This document shows positions 17,923 through 28,114 of a stretch of 64,000 bases of DNA, piece after piece; position 1 is the stretch's first letter, and each line of letters opens with the position of its first letter. Source of the DNA: CAVUNY01 sp963768585 (GTDB taxonomy: Bacteria > Chloroflexota > Anaerolineae > Anaerolineales > Anaerolineaceae); the NCBI GenBank assembly GCA_963768585.1, contig CAVYIF010000018.1, positions 124,001-188,000 on the forward strand, written 5' to 3'. The notes below the pieces were generated by a model. That model saw only the letters and a program-made list of their open reading frames with translations, was not told where the DNA came from and did not search any database. The position numbers were made by a program, and so were the translations under genes.

Positions 17923-20295
17923 TTATTGATCAAATCCAAATCGGAGAGGTGTACGAGGCAAGAACCCCATATCGCTGATCTGAACCCATTGGTCCGGCGC
18001 ATTATTCGGCCCGTCAAACAATTTGAATTCAACGAAAGTAATACATGCTGAATATGAAACATTAAAAAGTTCAAAATCTACTGTATATGCATGCATGTCT
18101 TCTCCGGCTAATAGCGGAAACTCCATAACATCTTCTCGATTGAGATCATTGTTATCGTTAAATTGAAAACCAATCCTGACCTTTTTTTTCTGAGCCGAGT
18201 CGGTCAAGGCGAGATGAAAGTAAAATCGCGACCAATCCAACAAACAAACTGGCTGTGTGAGTGTAAAGCGCACACGCGGAGACGGCCCATTTCTAATCAT
18301 TAGGCCGTTATTATTCTGTAATTGTAGATCATGTAATTCTGGATTAGCAGTCGAAATTATATTTGAATTGATCTCAGTTCCCTTGAGAGGAAAAATATTC
18401 GGCGACAGGTCAGTGTTCAAGGGCCGGATGCTGTCAAGAGCATGCTGGTCTTGTTCAGCAGGTTGATTTTCATCAATTAACATTCGAGGATAATGCAAAC
18501 GCAAGGTTCTACCCTCGCCAGCATTACTTTCATTCGTAATTCTGATTGTCAAACGCTTTCCAGCATAATCTAGAAGATTTTCGTTCAATTGAACTTCATT
18601 TATAAATTCACACAGACCCTGTTTTTGGAAAACGAGATTTGGGGATTCCGGATCCAACTCAATCCGGATGGATAAATTCTGCTGGAGACATGTGGCTTGA
18701 TCGGACAGCGATAAGCCTATATTAAAATTGGCATGGGAAAGATTTGAGGGCAGGTCAATTTGCCACAATATCGACTGACCCGGATGTAGGAGCAAATTAA
18801 GGTGATGGTAATCAGCGGACCAATAGGATGGTTTGTCCGAACTACCCGAAACCCAACGAACTTCATCTGGCCCAGACGGACTTAACAGACTTACATTTCC
18901 AAAAATATAATCACCCTGAAGCGTCCATTCTTGATGCGGACCTAAAACTGACCAATGATATTTATCCAGAACAGATCCCATTTGTGACAGGTAGGATGGG
19001 TTCCCTACGCCCCATTGAAAGACAAAACCCTCGCAATAAGTAGGCGCAAACCGGTAATTACGCAGGCAAGCCGCAGAAGTTGGGCTTCGCGAGAAAAGGT
19101 AGAAAGATTTGTCGGTATATGTCAGATTTGTTGTTAAAGAGAAAATCATCATTGCCAACAACCCGATGATCCCAGCTATCGGGGGCATTTTTTTCAATGG
19201 TAAAAAATAAAATTTCCGATTCTCCGAACTGATCCCAGGTGCGATCAATCCAAAACACAACCCCAATAGGCCAATCCAGAAAAGAATATAAGTCGTTGTG
19301 TACCATGGGGCCAATGTATCTCTAGATAAGGCGATTTGTACAGCACCCAAAAATCCCCAGAGAATTAGTAACAAAGAAGGCGTGGCAATTTTTAAACGAA
19401 GTCGCGATTTGCCGAAGAAGAGTAAGAGTACAACGCAAATGAATATTCCTATTCCGATCAGACCAGCCATAAAGGCATCTGGGTGCTCAAGTACCCCATA
19501 GTTGATGTGATTTGCCAGGGGAAGTCCAAGCCCGGTAATTATTTTACTGAGGACGGTTGGAAAATTCAGGTGGTTGAATAGATTGAGCGAAGAATAAGCC
19601 AGATATGGAAATGAGCCCAAAAACAGGCCAACCACCCAGGTAATATATTTTTGAAAGCTGCCAGTATTTGAAATTAATAAGGCCAATAAGAATACAGGCC
19701 AGGCCAGTAATCCTCCCCCTCCTGAAAAAGAAGATAGAATGCCAAAAATCAGAATAGCCCAGGGGGTTAAAAATGATTTGCTTCGAAACAGCACCATCCA
19801 TAACCCTAAGAGAATCCAAAAATGGGTAAAACCCATTTGCAGTGCTGTTTCTCCAAAACTATATGTAGATATTTGTGAATAAGAAAATGTAAACGCAGAA
19901 AGAATAGGTAAAAGCAAAAAACGCCAGGGGGATCTTATACCCGCGAATCGGGTAAGCAGTGAGAAAAACAGCAGTAAGTTCGCGAATGTTATTGCCAGGC
20001 CAACATATATTTCTGCCATGACACTGAGATGGGTCAGTTCTGCCAAAAGGAGTCTTACGAGGAAAAGAAAAGCATAACTATGAACGTTATTATCCAGGCT
20101 GTCCTTCATATAAAAACGCCAATCATACCCCTGGCTTAACACACGATCTGCCAGATTGGTGAAACGAAGATAATCATTCGATATTGTGTCGGCGCCTGTC
20201 GTTACAAGAACCCTGACCAGAATAAATAAAGGAATAAGGGCCGTCAAACATAGCAAGCTTATCAATGCAAGATATTTTAATTTCTTGATATCCAT
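17923..20295 (-). CDS. Large polytopic membrane protein, unknown function
   Basis: A 790-residue protein whose first half has about eleven hydrophobic helices and whose second half (from about residue 400) is an extracytoplasmic, beta-rich, Asn-rich region. After helix 1 there is a long loop (DTISNDYLRFTNLADRVLSQGYDWRF). The layout recalls GT-C glycosyltransferases and O-antigen-type membrane enzymes, but I do not recognise a catalytic motif. Base composition is visibly AT-richer than flanking genes. It lies 61 bases downstream of the secreted glycosidase-like gene on the same strand and may share its transcript. Confidence 0.75.
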   Translation of the reverse strand: MDIKKLKYLALISLLCLTALIPLFILVRVLVTTGADTISNDYLRFTNLADRVLSQGYDWRFYMKDSLDNNVHSYAFLFLVRLLLAELTHLSVMAEIYVGLAITFANLLLFFSLLTRFAGIRSPWRFLLLPILSAFTFSYSQISTYSFGETALQMGFTHFWILLGLWMVLFRSKSFLTPWAILIFGILSSFSGGGGLLAWPVFLLALLISNTGSFQKYITWVVGLFLGSFPYLAYSSLNLFNHLNFPTVLSKIITGLGLPLANHINYGVLEHPDAFMAGLIGIGIFICVVLLLFFGKSRLRLKIATPSLLLILWGFLGAVQIALSRDTLAPWYTTTYILFWIGLLGLCFGLIAPGISSENRKFYFLPLKKMPPIAGIIGLLAMMIFSLTTNLTYTDKSFYLFSRSPTSAACLRNYRFAPTYCEGFVFQWGVGNPSYLSQMGSVLDKYHWSVLGPHQEWTLQGDYIFGNVSLLSPSGPDEVRWVSGSSDKPSYWSADYHHLNLLLHPGQSILWQIDLPSNLSHANFNIGLSLSDQATCLQQNLSIRIELDPESPNLVFQKQGLCEFINEVQLNENLLDYAGKRLTIRITNESNAGEGRTLRLHYPRMLIDENQPAEQDQHALDSIRPLNTDLSPNIFPLKGTEINSNIISTANPELHDLQLQNNNGLMIRNGPSPRVRFTLTQPVCLLDWSRFYFHLALTDSAQKKKVRIGFQFNDNNDLNREDVMEFPLLAGEDMHAYTVDFELFNVSYSACITFVEFKLFDGPNNAPDQWVQISDMGFLPRTPLRFGFDQ

Positions 20296-20356
20296 TTGAT
20301 GATTAGTCGGAAAATAAAATTGAAATCTCGATAAAGATGTTCTTTACTATCCCATC

Positions 20357-21844
20357 CTATGGAATTGTGACGGGTGGAAATCCTCTTACGTTATTTGCAG
20401 GACTTATATCCGTTCCGTTGGCAGCGGTTACCCGAGCCGTAAACGTGTAGCTGTGGCCCGCCTGCAAATTGTTCACCAAAAACGATACCGGTATTTTTCC
20501 GGCGCAGCGCGGTAAATTTGTATTGACTGTACCCACCAGATTTGCACCAAGATATAAATCGACCTTTACCGCGGTCAAACGATCGCTCGAGACATTGTTC
20601 GCAACCTTTACCGAGATCTGATATTGACCTGAAGAACCAGGCGCAACGGTTGGGCTGCTCGCATCAATATACACATCTGGATTGGTGATCGGGACAGCAG
20701 CGGTCGATGGATTGTAATTTATAAAATGATCCCCAACCGTGGTTAATTGATGGGTCAGCGGATTGTACAACGACCCTCCAAAATGATCGACATAATCGTT
20801 CAGGCTGTACCAATACCATTTCTGCACCAGGCGATAATCGTCATTGATATCCCCTAATACTGGATCTTTGGTACCCAGCATAAAATCGAATGTCTGCTCC
20901 ATAAATGTGGCGGAGGTCAATTCACTGACATTTAGCCAGGTTGGAAGCAGGCTGCCATATTCTGTGATCCATAACGGCTTCGATTGTTCACCATAGTTTT
21001 TCATCCACTGCCGGAATGCGGTTACCCGTGATTTGAAGAGATTGATGTCGTAAGTCTGGCTCCCATTAATCACCTGGTAGGCTGGCCAGGAAGAATTATA
21101 TCCAACTGGTACGCCTGCGCCCCAGGAGATTACGTTGCCGCCACTATCATACATGGGTTCTTCATTCAAAATAAACGCATGAATAGAATAGATATCTATT
21201 AATGCCAGCGCGTTGGCACGGGTTCCAGCCAATTGTGTCAGGCGCGCAATGGCCTTATCGAGGTAATATAAGCGAACGGGGGTGGGCTGGATCACTGAAC
21301 CAAAGCCAATCTTTGCAGATGGGTCATTTGCCCGGATGAGCATGGCCATGGCGTAAAATCGTTCAGCGTAGGTTTCTGCGGAGATATGATCTTGAAAAGT
21401 CACTTCAGAATCCGGCTCGTTCCCAATAATCCACACCGATCCAGGATAGGTCGCTAATTTGGTTGGGAGAGAGTTTAAATTCGAAGCATAGGAAGCATCA
21501 TCTACATTTACTACTCGAATATACTGGATGTTGGCAGCAACTTCATTGTTTTTATTCTTGTTGCCCCAGTCCAGATAAGTTCCTACCCCCAAAAGGGATA
21601 AGTCATAACCAGTCATACCATACACCACTGTTATTCCAAAATGACAGCTTCCAGTTTGTGGGTTCAGCCAAAAATTATTAATCAAGGGTAAGAAAATCGT
21701 ATTTCCATTTATATCAGGACGATTGGCAGAAGTAGATATATTTAAATTAATGGGTCCAGGATAATATTGACTTTGACCAATTTGATAGGGCAACAATATT
21801 ATTGTCAAAAAAATACACACCAAAACTATTCTTGTAGTTTTCAT
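20357..21844 (-). CDS. Secreted glycoside hydrolase-like protein with C-terminal CARDB-like domain
   Basis: A 495-residue exported protein with an N-terminal hydrophobic signal segment (IVLVCIFLTIILLPYQ). The middle is a TIM-barrel of clan A type: WIIGNEPD carries the presumed acid/base glutamate after NE, and LWITEYGS carries the presumed nucleophile, followed by WYWYSLND. The last 100 residues (from SSPTVAPGSSGQYQISVKV) look like a CARDB/immunoglobulin-like module. I cannot assign a GH family number. The ATG at 21844 is preferred over a TTG three codons upstream. Confidence 0.78.
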   Translation of the reverse strand: MKTTRIVLVCIFLTIILLPYQIGQSQYYPGPINLNISTSANRPDINGNTIFLPLINNFWLNPQTGSCHFGITVVYGMTGYDLSLLGVGTYLDWGNKNKNNEVAANIQYIRVVNVDDASYASNLNSLPTKLATYPGSVWIIGNEPDSEVTFQDHISAETYAERFYAMAMLIRANDPSAKIGFGSVIQPTPVRLYYLDKAIARLTQLAGTRANALALIDIYSIHAFILNEEPMYDSGGNVISWGAGVPVGYNSSWPAYQVINGSQTYDINLFKSRVTAFRQWMKNYGEQSKPLWITEYGSLLPTWLNVSELTSATFMEQTFDFMLGTKDPVLGDINDDYRLVQKWYWYSLNDYVDHFGGSLYNPLTHQLTTVGDHFINYNPSTAAVPITNPDVYIDASSPTVAPGSSGQYQISVKVANNVSSDRLTAVKVDLYLGANLVGTVNTNLPRCAGKIPVSFLVNNLQAGHSYTFTARVTAANGTDISPANNVRGFPPVTIP

Positions 21845-22229
21845 ATTTCCCAATACGGTATATGCTTGTTTGCAAACGCTGAGTTTTGATTAAATACTAT
21901 ATCTGGTCCGAACAGAATTCGGCTGCAGACAATATATAAGGCTTGAGAAGACACCGATAACAAATTCAAACCTTTGCTATGGTGCATAACCACCTGCAAA
22001 CAAAATCTAATTAGTTTGCTACCATTTCTTCTAACCTAGTTTACCTTATCCGTTTACTGCATTCAAGGGAGAAAGACCTTAGAAATAACCAACAAACCCT
22101 TAGGGAAATAGAAATATCACCGCAAATTAATACTTGAAATTACTCATCCGAGATGATTCTATGAAAAGGTCGCCAATGAATAAGCACCAGATGATAATTT
22201 GGGTACAATTTTAGCAGGAGACTGTATAC
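21845..22229. other. AT-rich divergent intergenic region
   Basis: No gene is seen in these 385 bases. Near the minus-strand gene there is a 10-bp palindrome GTTTGCAAAC (21868-21877), and GCAAAC / GTTTGC recur as an inverted pair at 21996-22001 and 22014-22019. These may be sites for one regulator. On the plus strand a -10-like TACAAT is at 22204-22209 before the large glycosidase gene, without a clear -35. Confidence 0.45.
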
Positions 22230-25103
22230 ATGAAACCTTTGCCAACCGGCTTTTATCCTTTTTGGTTTTGGAACGATACGATAACCGACGAAGAAATTCG
22301 CTGGCAGGTAGCCCAGATGGCAGATCAAGGCATCCTGGGATTCTTTATCCATTCGCGGCAAGGGCTCAAAGATCCGGCATATCTTTCCGAAGCTTTTTTG
22401 GACCGAGTCGTCACGGCGGTGGAAGCCGCTCGGGATCACGGCTTATACGTCAACTTATATGACGAATATCCCTATCCCAGCGGGGTCGCCGGCGGCATGG
22501 TGGTCCTGGGGGACCCATGCAACCTGGCAACTGAGCTCGTACAGCGCATATATGATGTAGAAGGTGGCAACACCCGCATTGCGCTGCCCACCGGCAAAGT
22601 ACTTTCCCTGCTGGCTTATCCACTGCAGGCAGGTCAGGTCCTCTGGGAGCATTCGGTCGACCTCCAACCGGCAGTGGGTGTCGTGCTGGAAGAGGATTCA
22701 TACCAGGAGACCGGGCTGACCCGCTACAATCAGAAACGATACTTTGCCAACCGGCCGCGCCCCACCTTACAGACAAATCTCCCACCGGGTCATTGGCGGA
22801 TCTTTGCCAGCGTACAGCGCATCGTTGAAAATCACAAATACTGGCATAACTTTGCCGATATGCTCAATCGTGAGACGGTCAATCGATTTATCGAGCTCAC
22901 CCACCAGCGTTATTTTCAGCGTCTGGGTGCTGAATTTGGAAAAACAATCCGCTGGATTTTCACAGATGAGGTGGTTGCAGGTTGGACCCCAAAAATGCCA
23001 GAGGCTTTTCAGGCGGAATATGGCGCCGACCTGCTGGAACTGCTCCCGGTCCTGCAGGATCCTGACCATCCCGATCATATCCGGGTGAGTGTCGAACTGC
23101 ACCGCTTGAAACTCAAGCTTTTCGAGGATACTTTTGAGAAACCCATCTCCACCTGGTGCCGCGACCACGGTATCGCTTATGCCGCAGAAAAGCCTTCGCT
23201 GCGCTTTTCACAGCTCAGCTATCAGGATATCCCTGGCTGCGAACCCGGGCATGTTAAAGCAGGTGGAATCCTCGACCTGCTCCAGCCTTCGCTGCGCGGG
23301 AATGCAAAAGCCACCGCATCCGCAGCCTATTTTTACGGCAAAGATGGCGCTCTGGATGAGTGCTACCACAGCCTTGGGTGGAGCGCCACCCTCGAAGACA
23401 TCCGTTGGATGGCCGATGCTCAGCTGCTCCTGGGTATTCGTTACCTGGTTCCCCACGGTTTTTTCTATACCACCCATAACCTGCGCAAACATGATGCCCC
23501 GCCGTCATTATTTTTCCAGGAGCCTTTTTGGCCATTGTTTAAGCTTCTTTCCGACCGGGTCGAACGCATTGGGCAGACCTTTGACCAGACCTATATCAAT
23601 GCGCAATTAGCCGTGGTCGACCCAACCGCTGGCCTCCCCACACCCGGCGATCGCACCGCCTACGAACGGCTGATGCACACTTTGATGGGCGCCCACCTCG
23701 ATTTTCACATCGTCGATACCGACCTGCTCACCTCAGGCCGGCTTGCGCCCGGTAAAGTACAGATCAAGGATGTCACTTTCCGCACCATTCTGGTCCCTCC
23801 AATGCAATTTATCGAACCACCGCTGGCCGCATGGCTGGAGAATTTCATCCAGAACGGGGGCCAGGTTGTCCATTGTCCGGCGAATTTCCAAAAAGCAGAT
23901 TTGTTGGCGGAATTAGGTCAAAACATCCATCCCAGTTTGCGCCTGCGCAGTGCCGGTGTAGAAAACACGGCATTATGGTCCGTCCAGCGCTGCCAGGGGG
24001 ATCGTACGGTATGGATGGTACTGAATATATCATCCTCGGTCCAAACCGTGGAATTGGATGCGGGCCTGCCCCTGGTGGAAATTCCGCTGGACCGCAATGC
24101 AGGCCTCCGCCTCGAATGGAAAAATGGGAGATTTTCACGAACCTTTGCACCTTTTGAAGCCTGCCTGTTAGAAACTGCGCCAGCGGTTAACCAGGACCAG
24201 AACCTGCCCTTACTAATCCTTTCCATCCCTGAGGAACTGGAAGTTTACGCTCGTTCGGCCAACCTCGCCCGGCTTTATGATTGGCAGCTTTCGCTGCTGG
24301 ATGACACCGGCGCTGTACTCCAATCCTCAGGAGTCCAGGCGGTGCCGCTTGCCAACCAGCTCGAACAAGGTGGGTTTCGTTTTACACCGCGGGTAAGCCG
24401 GGTTTTTGGCACGCCCCCACTCCTGTCCTGGCCAGAACTGCATTTGAGCTACGAAACGTCGTTCGATCTGGATTTTTCGGGACCAGTGGAACTCGTTATG
24501 GAACCGGGTTCTATCGGCGGGGACTGGTCGCTGACGATTAATCATTCACAGCCGCTAGGGGAAAACGATTTCCAACCCACCCAGGCCCACGTTCGCGGCA
24601 GCCTGGGATTGGCCCTCAACCGCTGGCTCCAACCTGGAAAGAACATATTAACCGTTAATGTCAAAACCAACCAGCCAGATGGTGGATTGCTTAATCCGCT
24701 GTATCTGGCAGGTGATTTCGGTGTATCTTTGCGCCCCTTGCGCATTACTGCGCGCCCCACTGTGGGAAAATTTGAAGAATACGCTGAGAACCGCTTGCCA
24801 TTTTACGCCGGGGTGCTCGAATACAAGGTCCCGCTTGAGTTAACTACCCTCCCAGAGGACCCGCGTCTCAGGGTCGTGTTCGATTTTCCTGCCACGTTCC
24901 ATGACGCCTGCGAGGTGATATTTAATCATGGGGAAGCGCATGCCATCCCCTGGGGTCCTTATGAAGTAGTTATCGAACGGTCCGAACTGAATCCGGGAAG
25001 GAATGTCCTCATTCTGCATGTATTTACCACCCTGATTCGCTCTTTTGAAGGTCAGGAATTCGACCCGCTGCAACATAAATACGTTCCAATTCTGGGCATT
25101 TGA
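22230..25103 (+). CDS. Large glycosidase-like protein, GH106 (alpha-L-rhamnosidase)-related
   Basis: A 957-residue protein without a signal peptide. The N-terminus (GFYPFWFWNDTITDEEI, then MADQGILGFFIHSRQGL and NLYDEYPYPSG) matches the barrel start of GH106-like enzymes. WIFTDEV near residue 250 is a candidate acidic site. A C-terminal beta-sandwich (SIGGDWSLTINHSQPLG) resembles the galactose-binding-like module found in the same family. An AGGAGA ribosome site precedes the ATG. It stands directly before a LacI-type regulator and L-fucose isomerase, which suggests action on deoxy-hexoses such as fucose- or rhamnose-containing oligosaccharides. The family assignment is by motif only. Confidence 0.7.
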   Translation: MKPLPTGFYPFWFWNDTITDEEIRWQVAQMADQGILGFFIHSRQGLKDPAYLSEAFLDRVVTAVEAARDHGLYVNLYDEYPYPSGVAGGMVVLGDPCNLATELVQRIYDVEGGNTRIALPTGKVLSLLAYPLQAGQVLWEHSVDLQPAVGVVLEEDSYQETGLTRYNQKRYFANRPRPTLQTNLPPGHWRIFASVQRIVENHKYWHNFADMLNRETVNRFIELTHQRYFQRLGAEFGKTIRWIFTDEVVAGWTPKMPEAFQAEYGADLLELLPVLQDPDHPDHIRVSVELHRLKLKLFEDTFEKPISTWCRDHGIAYAAEKPSLRFSQLSYQDIPGCEPGHVKAGGILDLLQPSLRGNAKATASAAYFYGKDGALDECYHSLGWSATLEDIRWMADAQLLLGIRYLVPHGFFYTTHNLRKHDAPPSLFFQEPFWPLFKLLSDRVERIGQTFDQTYINAQLAVVDPTAGLPTPGDRTAYERLMHTLMGAHLDFHIVDTDLLTSGRLAPGKVQIKDVTFRTILVPPMQFIEPPLAAWLENFIQNGGQVVHCPANFQKADLLAELGQNIHPSLRLRSAGVENTALWSVQRCQGDRTVWMVLNISSSVQTVELDAGLPLVEIPLDRNAGLRLEWKNGRFSRTFAPFEACLLETAPAVNQDQNLPLLILSIPEELEVYARSANLARLYDWQLSLLDDTGAVLQSSGVQAVPLANQLEQGGFRFTPRVSRVFGTPPLLSWPELHLSYETSFDLDFSGPVELVMEPGSIGGDWSLTINHSQPLGENDFQPTQAHVRGSLGLALNRWLQPGKNILTVNVKTNQPDGGLLNPLYLAGDFGVSLRPLRITARPTVGKFEEYAENRLPFYAGVLEYKVPLELTTLPEDPRLRVVFDFPATFHDACEVIFNHGEAHAIPWGPYEVVIERSELNPGRNVLILHVFTTLIRSFEGQEFDPLQHKYVPILGI

Positions 25104-25143
25104 TTGGTCCGGCGGTAAAATACACCAATTTTTCAGCATTTGA

Positions 25144-25172
25144 TTGAATCCAATTGTGTATCATGCTACAAT
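25144..25172 (+). promoter_or_regulatory. Promoter of the lacI-type gene
   Basis: A -35 TTGAAT (25144-25149) and a -10 TACAAT (25167-25172) are separated by exactly 17 bases. The -10 overlaps the start of the dyad operator, and the leader runs about 60 bases to the TTG start codon at 25241. Confidence 0.75.
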
Positions 25173-25202
25173 GATACCGGTAACATGTTACCGGTATCAT
25201 TG
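25169..25202. promoter_or_regulatory. 34-bp perfect palindrome, double LacI-family operator
   Basis: The palindrome consists of two abutting 14-mers, TGATACCGGTAACA (25172-25185) and TGTTACCGGTATCA (25186-25199), plus two flanking bases on each side. Each 14-mer has the central CCGG and outer TG...CA typical of LacI/GalR-family sites. It overlaps the -10 box and the expected transcription start, so binding of the adjacent regulator would shut off its own promoter and the downstream fucI. Confidence 0.82.
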
Positions 25203-25240
25203 AGTATATTTTTATAATTTTCCCGCAGAAAGGAAATCTT

Positions 25241-26273
25241 TTGGCAACGATACGTGATGTTGCTCGCCTGGCAGGTGTTTCCCCGATCACCGTATCTCGG
25301 GTGCTCAACCGCACCGGCCTGGTCAATGTGGAGACCCAGGCTCGCGTGGAAAAAGCGATTGCTCAATTAAACTACGTGCCCAATGTTCTGGCACGCAGCT
25401 TTCGCTCTAAACGCACGGAAACCCTCGCCCTGATCCTGACCGACATCACCAACCCCTTTTGGACCCGCGTTGCGCGCGGGGTGGAAGACACCGCCCGACA
25501 GGCGGGCTACAGCGTGATCCTGTGCAATACCGACGAAAATGAGACGATTCAAGCCGATACTATTCGCTTGCTGCTTCAAAAGCAGGTGGATGGCATCCTG
25601 TTGGTCCCGCGCAGTAAGGGAACTATCCTGGTCGAACGCATTCGCCAGCAGGGGGTGCCGGTGGTAATCCTCGACCGCCGGATCGATGGCCTCAAGGAAG
25701 ATATCGTGCGTGGGGATTCGCTGGACGGGGCTTACCGCCTGACCCAGGTTCTTTTGGCGTTGGGCCACCGCCGTATCATCCTTTTGAGCGGCCCAGCAGA
25801 TGTACCCACCGCGGCAGATCGCGCCGCCGGCTTTCAACGTGCCATGGAAGAAGGCCGCTGCCTGGATTCTTGCGGGATCATTTATGGAGATTATGCTTAT
25901 GCCAGCGGGTTTGAAATGGCCCGCCAGGCATTAAAACGCTCTCCCCGCCCAACCGCCTTGTTTGCCGGGAACAACCTGATTGCCACTGGCGCCCTGCATG
26001 CCCTCCAGGAAGGCCGGTCTGCGCGTTCCTGAGGATATTTCTTTAGTTTGTTTTGACGATATTCCCCACGAACTGACCATAGAACCCTTCTTCACCACCG
26101 CTGCCCAGCCTGCTTATGCCCTGGGAAGTCAGGCCACCCAATTACTCCTGGAACGACTCACACAGACGGAAGCAGCTCCCCCGCGCGAAATCGTCCTGCC
26201 GGTTGAGATCATCATTCGCCGCTCCACTGCTCCACCGTCCAAAACAAAAAGTTGTCAGGAATCACCTGTGTAA
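25241..26273 (+). pseudogene. LacI/GalR family regulator, one frameshift
   Basis: The TTG start at 25241 follows an AGAAAGGA ribosome site. Residues 1-50 are a canonical LacI helix-turn-helix and hinge (TIRDVARLAGVSPITVSRVLN), followed by the periplasmic-binding-like effector domain. The frame runs into a stop at 26030, but a one-base shift near 26013 continues as AGLRVPEDISLVCFDDIP to 26273, the conserved family C-terminus. The total is 1033 bases, one over a multiple of three, consistent with an extra G in GAAGGCC. The intact protein would be about 343 residues. It most likely senses a deoxysugar and controls fucI; the truncated form would lack the end of the effector domain. Confidence 0.87.
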
Positions 26274-26301
26274 AACTGAAAATCATTTTTTGGAGGTAAT
26301 C

Positions 26302-28098
26302 ATGTCACACCCTGTTGGATCCAACCGCTGGATCGGCACTCTGCCGAAAATCGGCATCCGTCCCACCATCGATGGCCGCCGCAACGGCGTCCGTGAATCG
26401 CTGGAAGACACAACGATGAACCTGGCCCGGGCCACCGCCGCGTTTTTAACCGCCAATCTAAATTATCCCAACGGAGCGCCGGTCGAATGTGTCATCGCCG
26501 ACACCTGTATCGGCGGCGTTGCAGAGGCCGCGGCCTGTGCCGAAAAGTTTGCCCGCACCGGAGTTGGAGTCTCTATCACCGTCACTCCCTGTTGGTGCTA
26601 TGGATCGGAAACGATGGATATGGATCCTATGCTGCCAAAAGCGGTATGGGGTTTCAACGGCACTGAAAGGCCAGGCGCCGTCTATCTGGCGGCCGTCCTG
26701 GCCGCTCACACCCAGAAGGGTTTGCCAGCTTTCAGCATTTATGGCCACGATGTCCAGGATTCCGGAGATACATCCATTCCGGCTGACGTTCAGCAAAAGC
26801 TGCTGCGTTTCGCTCGCGCCGGTCTGGCGGCGGCTATGATGCACGGTAAGAGCTATCTCTCCTTCGGGGGTGTTTCGATGGGCATCGCCGGCTCCATCAC
26901 CGATCATGACCTTTTTGAAAATTACCTGGGAATGCGCGTAGAATCTGTCGATATGACCGAGTTCTTGCGCCGCATTGATCAAGGCATCTTTGACCCGGTG
27001 GAATACGAAAAGGCATTTGCCTGGACCAAGGCCAACTGCAAGGAAGGGCGAGAATATAACCCACCCGAAAAACAGCGCACCCGGGCCCAGAAAGATGAAG
27101 ACTGGCAGAAGGTCGTAAAAATGGCCATGATCGCGCGCGATATGATGGCCGGCAATCCCCGTCTGGCTGAAATCGGCTTTGGAGAAGAAGCCATGGGCCG
27201 GAATGCGATTCTTTCCGGTTTTCAGGGGCAGCGTCAATGGACCGATTACCAGCCAAATGGTGACTTTTTAGAGGCGATCCTCAATTCTTCATTTGATTGG
27301 AACGGCATTCGCCAACCCTACCTCGTCGCCACTGAAAACGACAGCTTGAACGGGGCCTCAATGCTGTTCGGGCACCTGCTGACCAACACAGCATCAATTT
27401 TTGCCGATGTGCGCACCTATTGGAGCCCGGATGCGGTTAAACGAGTAACCGGCTACGAATTAACTGGCAAAGCTGCCGGCGGTCTGATCCACCTGATCAA
27501 TTCCGGCGCCGCTACGTTGGATGCCACCGGGTGGGAAGAAGTCGATGACCAACCGGCGATGAAACCCTGGTGGGAGATTACCGAAGCAGAGATGAACAAG
27601 AGCCTGGCAGCTACCACCTGGTACCCGGCCAACACAGGCTACTTCCGCGGCGGCGGTTATTCCTCGGGCTTTCTAACCCGCGGTGGTATGCCCCTCACCA
27701 TGCTGCGCTTGAACCTGGTGAAAGGCCTCGGTCCGGTGCTGCAAATTGCCGAAGGCTGGACAGTCAATCTGCCGCCAAACGTGCACCATCTGATCAACGA
27801 ACGCACCGACCCCACCTGGCCGACCCATTATTTTGTCCCAAACCTGACCGGGCAGGGACCCTTCAGCGATGTTTATTCTGTAATGGCGAATTGGGGCGCA
27901 AATCACGGCGCATTGAGTTATGGGCACATTGGGGCCGACTTGCTGACATTGGCTTCCATTCTGCGCATCCCGGTTTGTATGCACAATGTACCCACCGGAG
28001 AGATTTTCCGGCCCTCGGCCTGGTCAGCCTTCGGCACCTCTGATGCAGAAGGCGCAGACTACCGCGCCTGCGCCAATTTTGGCCCGATTTATGCCTGA
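26302..28098 (+). CDS. fucI: L-fucose isomerase
   Basis: A 598-residue enzyme that aligns along its whole length, from memory, with Escherichia coli FucI: PKIGIRP-x-IDGRR near the start, TPCWCYGSET, FNGTERPGAVYLAA, SIYGHDVQD, SYLSFGGVSMGIAGS, GFQGQRQWTD, NSSFDWNG, VATENDSLNG, FADVRTYWSP and NWGANHG. It isomerises L-fucose to L-fuculose, and D-arabinose to D-ribulose, using a divalent metal. The ATG at 26302 follows a strong GGAGG site, and an upstream in-frame extension inside the regulator gene is rejected. Fuculokinase and aldolase genes are not in the window. Confidence 0.98.
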   Translation: MSHPVGSNRWIGTLPKIGIRPTIDGRRNGVRESLEDTTMNLARATAAFLTANLNYPNGAPVECVIADTCIGGVAEAAACAEKFARTGVGVSITVTPCWCYGSETMDMDPMLPKAVWGFNGTERPGAVYLAAVLAAHTQKGLPAFSIYGHDVQDSGDTSIPADVQQKLLRFARAGLAAAMMHGKSYLSFGGVSMGIAGSITDHDLFENYLGMRVESVDMTEFLRRIDQGIFDPVEYEKAFAWTKANCKEGREYNPPEKQRTRAQKDEDWQKVVKMAMIARDMMAGNPRLAEIGFGEEAMGRNAILSGFQGQRQWTDYQPNGDFLEAILNSSFDWNGIRQPYLVATENDSLNGASMLFGHLLTNTASIFADVRTYWSPDAVKRVTGYELTGKAAGGLIHLINSGAATLDATGWEEVDDQPAMKPWWEITEAEMNKSLAATTWYPANTGYFRGGGYSSGFLTRGGMPLTMLRLNLVKGLGPVLQIAEGWTVNLPPNVHHLINERTDPTWPTHYFVPNLTGQGPFSDVYSVMANWGANHGALSYGHIGADLLTLASILRIPVCMHNVPTGEIFRPSAWSAFGTSDAEGADYRACANFGPIYA

Positions 28099-28114
28099 CC
28101 ATTAATCCTGAAAC

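Noticed and set aside
26458..27237. Minus-strand open frame of 259 codons within fucI
   Set aside because: It is the reverse of a sure gene with no independent similarity or ribosome site.
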